From NCBI GenBank assembly GCA_963680875.1, contig OY804588.1, positions 80,438,829-80,502,828 on the forward strand: 64,000 nucleotides of DNA, in the 5' to 3' direction. How positions within the stretch are numbered: position 1 is the stretch's first letter; every line of letters starts with the position of its first letter. The translations under genes were made by a program, and so were the position numbers. This stretch comes from Bathymodiolus brooksi (taxonomy: Eukaryota; Mollusca; Bivalvia; Mytilida; Modiolidae). This document shows, piece after piece, positions 55,873-64,000 of the stretch. Below the pieces are notes generated by a model. It saw only the letters and a list, made by a program, of their open reading frames with translations. It searched no databases and was not told the DNA's origin.

Positions 55873-56769
55873 CAGTCAAACCTGTATTAAGAGGTCACCT
55901 TTGGGACAAATAAAAAGTGGCCTTATAAGACAGGTGATCTCTTAAAAGAAGTTCAATTCATATGATATTTTCTATGACAGGACAAGAAAAATGTGACCTT
56001 TTGATACAGGTATCTGCTTAATAGAGGTGACCACATGGACAGCTTGGACTGTAATACATAATTAAATAAACATTGAACTGAAATTGAGGAAGTGGATCAA
56101 TCAAGAGGACATATCCTCTTGTTTACTACTCTGATAAATGCAGAGTTTACTGAAAGTATATATGAGGAGTTAGAAGACATCGTGTTATTATTTTAAATGA
56201 CATGAGGTCATTATTATTATGTCTTAATGCATGTATGTGTTATTAAATGTTCATACGACGAACGATAAGTAATGCAGCTGACCAAAGCAGCTATCATTGT
56301 AGATTCAAAACTGGTTATAATCAGAACCGGACTATCCTATTGGCAAGAATAAACTGCAGCATAGGGCTTCTCAATCTTGGGGCCCTAAACAGGTATGTAA
56401 ATATCGCTAAAATATATCACGAGTAGTAAATATTCAAGACGAGTGTGGGCCAGGTAGAGGGTGGCCCCGTCTGAGGGGGCATAATGTAATTAGCCTAGGG
56501 CCCCAAAAGGCCATAATCCGGCCCTGTTTATAACAGATCGTATTACAATACATCAATGAATGCAAGGCTTCAGAAATACTCTAATCTACATGTGTCCAAC
56601 AGCCAAGCATTTAGAGTCAAACCTGCCCATGTTGTCACCTCTATTAAGCAGTCACCTTTTTCTTGTCCTGTCATTGAACATTTTATAAGAATTGAACCTC
56701 TTTTAAGAGGTCAACTGTCTTATAACTTTTTCTTGGTCCCAATGGTGACCTCTTAATACAGGTTTGACT
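55873..56769. mobile_element. Inverted-repeat DNA element (pogo/Tigger-like termini)
   Basis: The left end CAGTCAAACCTGTATTAAGA and the right end, reversed, AGTCAAACCTGTATTAAGAG agree for 26 bases or more, and the inner 150 bp also pair in inverted fashion (GAGGTCACC, TTCTTGTCCTGTCA, TGCTTAATAGAGGTGAC). The left end is preceded by TA. CAGTNNAACC-type tips with TA targets are usual in pogo-like elements. No transposase frame, so non-autonomous. Confidence 0.65.
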
Positions 56770-56879
56770 AGACCTATTATCTGGAAACAGCACCACGTGT
56801 TTCCGCTGTATAGAATATTGTCCTACAAAATAGGACCTCATGTTCGAATTTCAGAAAATATTCATTGATAATGCAATAC

Positions 56880-57410
56880 CACCAGTTACTCAGATGACAA
56901 AACCAGTCAATCCAGTATCAAAACCACTCATTCTGATATCACAACTTGTCACTCTGACACCACCATCAATCTGATACCACAATCAGTCATTCTGATGCAC
57001 AACTAGTCAGAGCGGTACCACCGTCTATCACTGATACCACAACAAGTCAATTTGATATCACAACCGGTTAATCTGATATAACAACCAGTTGATCTGATAT
57101 AACATCCAGTAAGCTCTGCTATCATAACCAGGAACCCTAATACAATAATCAGTCACTCAGATACCACAACCAGTTAATCTGATATAACATCCAGTTAGCT
57201 CTGCTATCATAACCAATAACCCTAATACAATAATCAGTCACCATGATACCTCAACCAGACACTCAGATACCACAACCAGTCACTCTGATACTACAACCAG
57301 ACATGCAGATACCACAACCAGTTAATCTGATACTACAACCAGACATTCAGATACCACAACCAGTCACTCTGATACTACAACCAGACACTCTGATACTATA
57401 TCTAGCATAA
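56880..57410. repeat. About 22-bp minisatellite (GATACCACAACCAGT type)
   Basis: Irregular repeats of CTGATACCACAACCAGTCA with ACTACAACCAGACA and TATAACATCCAGTTAGC variants. Higher-order repeats of about 100 bp are visible near 57110-57240. Confidence 0.85.
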
Positions 57411-60400
57411 GATAAAAATAAGAAGCACATTTGTGTACATGAGAAAAAAGACATCCAGAAGTAGTTTATTTTACAAATTTCAAGAGCCATGCAGCATTAT
57501 AATTTGCATTCGTAAACTGTAAACTGGAAATATTGACCGCAAGCCATGCGTCACAGAAGGTAGTATTTGCTTGTGTACGTATTTCTGTGATAGGAGAGGT
57601 GGGTAAATAACGCAACAACTCTAGATTAGATTAGACTTCCGGTAAAACTGTTCATTATATGTCCACGTTTCTTGGATGTTTGTCGTATAACAAACATGTG
57701 TTTCTAATAGTTGAATTGTGAATGACTGAATGATCATCAATCAAATGTGCACACATAAAACATATTCATAAATATATTATATCTGTTATTCCAGTAAATA
57801 TTCGTAGTCAGACTAGAGTTATATTTCCTATTGCATGATTTCTTCACACAGAAAGCCCCCATCTGACAACGATATTAATATAGAGATTATGTATTCTTCT
57901 TCTACCAGTGGATTATGATATTTCTCTTCTCGGGATAGTGACATTTCCAAATTTTAGTTTTAATTCGTCTATGTTTACAATGTCAAAAACAAGATTAAGT
58001 TGCTAAATTCCGTCGAAAGGAATTTTGCCCGAATTTCCATGCAGAAATTTAAAACCGTGTCGAATAAAATCGTACGAACATTTGAAGAACTGAACTAGTT
58101 CAGACACGAATGTAGGCTTTTTTTGTTAAGGAAAGTTAAGTAAAACATTATATAGACAAGGTGTCGTAGGACATTTAAGGTCGACATTGGGTCCCTGTCA
58201 GCCACTCCTAAGCTTCCTGGTATCATAAATTAAGGAATGTAAATAATTATTTATATAATGATGAGGGAGTTCATTAAACAGCAGGTGACCTGAAGTCCTT
58301 TATTCGTTACCGTCGTTCATGAGGTGGGGTACTTTGAGAATACCTACTTCTAAATTAGTTCATGTAATTATCTTTAACGTTGACAGTGAAAGTTGTGAAA
58401 TAGAGTGTAATGCAAACCTTCTATTTCAGAGGAAGTTTTCTTATATGTGTCTTTCACCGTTATTGCAACAATTGATGGAGTAAGTTGTCCAATATATAAT
58501 TTATGGTCGTTATATATATAATCTTTGATTTATTTTTGTTCTAACGTGTTACCTTGATCGTCAAAGGGTGATGTGCAAGTTGTCCAAAAACTTACCACGA
58601 CAGAGTAATGCAATCATGTAATTCCTAATTTATGTTGTTTTTTTTTTTTTTGTCAATTTTTTTATTTCAAAATGTAATTCGTAGATGTAATAATTAGTAT
58701 AGATAGAGTAGCAGCGATATGTTAGTAAGCCATGCGTGTCTTACAAATCATTTACGCTATGAATCTCAGAAAAGTCTGAAATATTAAAAAAAAGCATGTA
58801 TAAGAGAAGCAGCAAACACAAGATTTACCAGAAACAGAGACATTTGATAAAAGCGACTAGAAGTGAGAGAAATGTATTAGATATTTTTTCTTAGTTGTAG
58901 AGACTGTCGATTGAAATAAAAATACGACATGAATGTGCCTTGTACATACTTGGAAGCATACTTGTAAATGTACCTACAATGCTTCATATAAGAACGGTAT
59001 CTTCTACCTCCCCGCATCACGGCGTATCTAAAACTAAAAAATCAAGAAATGATATCAGTGTTTGTTTTCTCATAATTTAAAACTGACGTAGTTTATTTAA
59101 GAATATCTTTAGTGTTTATGACAGATTTAAGCAACTTTGAACCACGTATTTTGTAGACGAAGAAACGAGAAGACAAAGGGTGTCTGTGTTATTTAATGTG
59201 AATTAAGCTTACGTCTATAAAATTGGTTTAATACCACCACGTTATATTGAAGTGTCTGCGACAGGTAAGAAAAACTAACGGTCGTGTATTTGTTGTACGT
59301 GCACAATTGTATCGATCTCGACTCTTTGTACAATTTTCCAATTTGAGCAAGATGTCTACCGCGATGTCAATCTAAAAGCCTTAGTCAGTACAAAACAGTC
59401 AATGACTTCTCAATGAATGTAGTTTGTTGTCGTCATGATAGAGCTGGATATTAACAGTAACACAGTTAACATAAAGCTAATCTTCCTGGATGGCCTTGAC
59501 GATTGAAAACAAATACAATAATACAAATGTCAGCAAATTAAAAATATAACTGGGAATTCAAACCACTCAAACATACATACATACAACATGTTTATATGGT
59601 ATGCTTAAATATATTTAATCACCTCCTTCTTTTAATAACAAATATTCAGACAATTTGTAGAAAATATTTCTACATGGGCGGAAAATATAAATTGTATTCG
59701 TAATGGCCATGAATAGGAACACAGAAAAAAAGATTGAGAACTCAAACCCGTCGTTGAATACAGGATGTCACTGCTCTACTAGATGCACACCTCGTGTTGT
59801 TCATTTTATCAATCCAATTATAAGTAATGAATGAGCATAGCAGGACGGGGTTCGTGTTTCTCAATCTCTAGTTTTCTCCGTACGTCCCGTGCGCTCCCTC
59901 TTGAATTCATCACTGATTTTATTTTTCATCACAAATTAGCTGTTTTCCCTCGTACTGCATTATTTAACAGTATACATGTATATAATTATATATACAGTAA
60001 CAGATGAAGTTTAAGTTATATACTATAGTCCTGTTTACTACTTTACAAATACAATATGGAAATGCTTTGATTAAATCTAAACAGAAAGATGTGTTTTTTC
60101 CTGTGAAAAACCCATAGCATATATATATTCTGTGGAAATTCCTATTACAAATATCTATCTATAGTTAGGTGTACTTGACATCTAGTATACAATATGTAGA
60201 TGTATGGATAAAATCTTAACAGACATAAGTGTTTTTAAATCCATTACAAATATGTATTTATAGTGATGAGGACTTGACATCCAGATTGTTCACTCAATAT
60301 TTAGTGAACAATTAAGATTCTGTAAAACAACACACACACATTTGATGTACTATAGTACAAAACTAATATGAATTTGAAAATATTGACAGTACGCAATATA

Positions 60401-60649
60401 ATGATCAATTTCCGTGTTTAAATAAACAAAAAAGGGGAGGGTGCTTGTTCACTTTTGATGTGGTTGTGTTAAAATATAACCTGGTATCACATTTTACCCC
60501 ATAGCCATGTTATCTTATACAGATCATTTTTATTAGAAATCTTCAGAGATGACAAATTAGCAAGGCCATTAATAAAGAATATTTGAGCAAAATATTGTTT
60601 TACATCATCATGGTTGAAGGTTTTTGTTTGCTTAAGGATTATTAGGGAC

Positions 60650-60882
60650 TATGCTGTAACGTCACTTTTAACAATATATATCGTGGCGTTCCGTTTTATT
60701 GGTGGAGGGAACCGGAGTACCCGGAGAAAATCACCAACCTTCCGCAAGTCACTAGCAAACTTTCATCACATAATGTTTCATCGGGTACACCTCGCCATTA
60801 ACGCAATTCGAAATCAAAACGTTAGTAGTGACATGCACTTACATGTAGCTGTACATCCCCTATGTTGTTGGTCGTTAAAGGG
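60650..60882 (-). mobile_element. SINE, family B
   Basis: AACAATATATATCGTGGCG, TATTGGTGGAGGGAACCGGA and GCAATTCGAAATCAAAACG (B-box side). The 99-codon frame over it is repeat translation. Confidence 0.75.
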
Positions 60883-61289
60883 ACTTAAGGGAGAAGGATA
60901 TTTGTTTCCTTGATTAAAGGAGAATTTTCTTGATTTAAGGTGAAGCCGGTTTCTTAATTAAATGAGAGGGCGGTTCTTAATTAAAGGAATTAAAAGGGGC
61001 GTTCAAGTTGCTATAGTTTCATATTATAATCGGGTTTGATCAACTCTTTCTAAGAAACTTTCGAAAACTTACTGGTATGGATGAAACATGTATTACAATA
61101 TAAAGAAATTCTGAAAAGGACATTCAGAAATTTCAAAACTTTTAGCGCAACAACTGGTATTTTCAGAATTTCGTAACGTTGTAGTGATTATATAAGTATA
61201 ATATATGTTCCTTCATGTATATGATCAACAAGATTAAGGAAAACCCTTTTTTATAAATAATATATTGCAGCGTGTATATGTTATGAGTG

Positions 61290-61456
61290 CTTTTTAAACT
61301 ATTAATTCGCATGCCTGTTTTTGTTGTTTGTAACTGCTATGTATTTTTGTGAAGTGTATGTCGGTCACAAGCGCAGTAGAGCTTGTGCTTGTGTTTATTG
61401 TTGCGACATGCAGACATTGAATACAATTTATCCTATCTTATCTTATCTTATCAACG
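61290..61456 (+). mobile_element. Retroposon 3' end with (TTATC)n tail, unit 6
   Basis: TAACTGCTATGTATTTTTGTG, GTCGGTCACAAGCGCAGTAG, GAATACAATTTATCC then TTATC repeats, parallel to 38800-38968. Confidence 0.55.
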
Positions 61457-61499
61457 TGATATTTAATTGTCTACAATATGTAAATGAACCGATTTGATC

Positions 61500-61590
61500 T
61501 AAAACAAAAGTAGCATTGTTTTCTGTGGAAATTCCTATTACACATATTTATTTATGGTGATGTGTACTTGACCTCAAGAATGGCATGTGA
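61500..61590 (+). promoter_or_regulatory. Candidate first-exon module of copy 6 (kB-like site, ATGGCAT|GT)
   Basis: GGAAATTCC at 61527-61535, TATTTATTTATGG, ATGGCAT at 61580-61586 with GTGATA following. Separated from the main exon of copy 6 by the 1.1-kb insertion at about 61622-62720. A further GGAAATTCC lies at 60134-60142. Confidence 0.38.
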
Positions 61591-61621
61591 TATATATTCA
61601 TAAATTTACAATGTCGAGGGA

Positions 61622-62720
61622 TACTTATAGATTATTATATGGCATTTTTCATATCACATGTCATATCAATCCGATACATTCATATTAGCCCAAGGGCCGA
61701 AGGCCCGAAGGCTAATATTGGTCAAGGGTTAATATGGCATGTAGTATGAACAATGCCATATTATAGCCTATTTATCATATACAGACTGTGGACAAACGTG
61801 TTCGTACCATTCCACCATTCCCTATATATTTCATAGTTTTCAAAAAATTACCCTGAAGTCAATTCATGGCTGATTTTGATAATCTATGTATCAATAAAAA
61901 CATAATTGAATGTATTTAAACTCTATAATTTCAAAATAATTGTCTATGATAAACATGTTGAGAACACACGTTAAACACAACTGAATTCATTTTTTTTCCG
62001 AAAAAAAATGCAATAATAGTACTTTTGCCGACAGAATATTTAATTCTGTGTTGAAATCATGGCGATTTGAAAAGCATGCTTCAAAAGTTCTTTCAAAATT
62101 ACTACTATGAACTACATATCTTTCTGCTTTTATTGATAAAATAATTATCGAAATAGGACATGAATTGACTTCAAGATAATATTTTAAAAAACTAGTTTAA
62201 TATGATATATATAGGAAAAATCAGAAGTGTCCGAATACTTTTGACCACTGTCTGTACTTTAATGCGTATTCGTGAGAGCTGGTAATCTTCAGAAGCCATA
62301 ACTTGATATGGGATATGATGCAATAATTTCATATTATGTATAAATGGATGCAGTCAGCAGTGTCATCATTAATTGCATAACGAGCATTTTCCATGTTTTC
62401 TCCGTTATCCATTTTGACAGTAGCAGACGAAGGAAGAATACAGAGATATATTAATAACGAAAACTGTTCGGACCAAAAAAACGTGAATTCCAGGGGAAAC
62501 AAAAAATGTCCCCACCAAAAAAAACAGATAATTGTAAAAAACTAAATACTGGATCTCATTCAAAATTTCCGGCCGCCATTGTAATGTAATACGGCACACA
62601 TTATTACCCCCCCCCCCCTCCCCATGTAATACGGATCAGGTTATTTCACCCCTGGCAGATATGACTTGTTGCATTTCGAATTTATCACATATGCAAAATG
62701 AAACATATCTTGAGTAAGTA
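61622..62720. mobile_element. 1.1-kb insertion in the 5' flank of copy 6
   Basis: The duplicated flanks at 27712 and 39115 read continuously from TGTCGAGTG to AATTAAAATAATGTT. Here the same sequence is split by about 1.1 kb. The inserted ends share a short inverted ATACTTA (left 61623, right about 62716 reversed). Inside are a self-complementary GGGCCGAAGGCCCGAAGG stretch near 61692, a C13-type run at 62609 and no coding frame. Class unknown. Confidence 0.6.
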
Positions 62721-63332
62721 TATGATAAATTAAAATAATGTTACACAAGAAACACATTACTTACCTCTTTAGCATAAATATATACTACATGATACAATAT
62801 TCGTTATTTTCAATGTTTAATAACAAAACAATAAGAGTGGGGGGATTGTTTAATTAGAGGAATTGAGACTCAATAATTAAAAAGAAGGATATTATTTATT
62901 TATAAAAGAGGGATTTCTTTAATCTCGTTGAGATATTGGTTTTCAGTTACCAATCACGGTAGAAAATAAATTAAGATGTGTAGCAACTAAGTAATAAAAG
63001 CGTAGATACCCTCAGCAGGTACGTTGAAATGCCAAAATATTTGAAATTCTCTTAATTTAAAGGTCTTTGGGAGTATAAAAACCAAAGGGCCTAAGCAAGA
63101 TAGGCAAACATATCTTAAGATCATCTGTGATTTACAAGATAAGATCACCATTCATTGACAGACAACTGTTTTAAGCTTAATCAACACAAGTTTGCACATG
63201 TAGAAAGGTAGTGTATATTGTATTACAGCTTGATTGATAATAACATTGAATTATGTTTACTAATCCTTTCAGAAACATTTGTTTTATGATCTAGATAATT
63301 GAAAACTCACATTTAATTTGTTTATATTGTAG
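62720..63332 (+). other. 5' flank of gene copy 6
   Basis: Continues the duplicated flank (TTATTTATTTATAAAAGAGG, CAGGTACGTTGAAATGCCAA, ATTGACAGACAACTGTTTTA, AAGTTTGCACATG) to the acceptor TTTATATTGTAG at 63321-63332. A stop codon lies in frame just before the acceptor, so translation of this copy cannot begin in the adjacent upstream sequence without splicing. Confidence 0.6.
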
Positions 63333-64000
63333 AAGATATTCAATCATGTGACACATCTTTATCGTTGTATCGTTATCTCTGTCATCATGTTGTTGGTAGC
63401 GAGGAAACAGTGAAGACAAGGAGAATGTTTAATACAATCAGCGATAATACGTCCCAGTCTGAATCATTTACCCAGATAACAAGTGGAAGCGGCGGCGAAG
63501 GTCTTGAGATGAAGGGGAGTGACATAGATATTATGTTTGTGTTTAAAAATGTAAATGTCTATGAGGATATAAATAGTTCACGTATTAATTCGTCTGAAAC
63601 GTGTGTTGCTATGGAGACGGACGACACCAAACTCGGATTTTCACATTTGCGACTTCTTCGCTGTAATAATAACGTAATTTTAAAGATGTGTACACAAGTT
63701 AGAAATTATTTCTATTTGTCTACTCAGTTATGTAGATCAATATTCATTGGAGCAGGTTGGAAAGCTGAAGTAGTTCATGGACCATGTTTGTCAGATAAAG
63801 ATGGGTACTTTGATTTTGCATTCAACTTGCATTCAAGACGATGGATATCAATTGCTAACCAATGGGCAACAAGATCTAATTGCTCATGGCCTAGTAGTGA
63901 TGTAAAGTCACAGATAATAAATCATGGTGTTTTGTTTGTTCCTATCGGTTCTAAAGCATCTAAAAATGAAGATATTGAATGGCGTATATCATTCTCTGTC
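63333..64000 (+). CDS. Mab-21/cGLR NTase, copy 6, N-terminal part, cut by window end
   Basis: Open from the acceptor to the last base, about 222 codons, without a stop. It shows SGSGGEG (GS motif), KGSDIDIM (D-x-D), YFDFAFNLHS (third acidic residue) and the start of the Mab-21 C-lobe (EWRISFSV at the window end). The exon starts with codons for Glu-Asp where other copies have Asp-Asp. It differs from the others mainly in the loop before HGPC and in the stretch after the SDN motif. Whether it has the TPR-like end cannot be seen. Confidence 0.85.

Larger units (their letters stand above)
57414..61621. repeat. Segmental duplicate of 34105-39115
   Basis: Collinear over about 4.2 kb with 34105-39115. 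Landmarks are GTTTGTCGTATAACAAACATG (57686 / 34370), CATGAGGTGGGGTAC (58318 / 35037), CTCCCTCTTGAATTCATCAC (59893 / 37388), the SINE and the TTATC tail. It differs by lacking the 13-unit minisatellite. A remnant of the small frame at 34183 (57480-57745, minus) carries stops. Confidence 0.85.

Overview
This is an AT-rich, repeat-dense eukaryotic window. It most likely comes from a bivalve mollusc, and I lean towards a mytilid mussel. That reading rests on remembered family resemblance (Mab-21-like NTase genes, tRNA-derived SINEs with a shared body, retroelement tails) and was not checked against any database. No operons, bacterial genes or CRISPR arrays are present.

The backbone is a head-to-tail, plus-strand array of six paralogous genes encoding Mab-21/cGAS-like-receptor (cGLR) nucleotidyltransferases with TPR-like C-termini. 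Their main exons begin near 10.36, 18.38, 28.27, 39.93, 51.56 and 63.33 kb, so the duplication units are 8-12 kb long. Copies 1 and 5 are full length. Copy 3 is intact in its NTase part but has lost about 107 codons of the C-terminal repeat region in frame. Copies 2 and 4 are pseudogenes. Copy 6 is open but cut by the window end. Every usable copy keeps a GS-type motif, a D-x-D pair and a third Asp at cGAS-like spacing. All six main exons follow a conserved TAG acceptor-like site and most lack a local ATG, so an upstream exon is expected. Motifs of the form ATGGCA(G/T)|GT, often with a kB-like GGAAATTCC upstream, are candidate first exons.

Layout: 0-3.66 kb is a 471-bp satellite with a tRNA-Leu-like core, ending in an inverted copy. 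3.7-9.6 kb holds minisatellites, a SINE and a TTAA-flanked element. From 9.6 kb onwards gene units alternate with SINEs, retroelement tails, tandem repeats and microsatellites. A small cysteine-rich peptide exon (minus strand, 33.6 kb) and its decayed paralog (24.3 kb) lie between gene units. Blocks at 34.1-39.1 kb and 57.4-62.8 kb are clear segmental duplicates, differing by a minisatellite expansion in one and a 1.1-kb insertion in the other.

Functionally, the array looks like a birth-and-death cluster of innate immune nucleotide-second-messenger synthases diversifying by tandem duplication, deletion and repeat insertion. That role is inferred from the family; the sequence itself shows only domain architecture and conserved catalytic residues.
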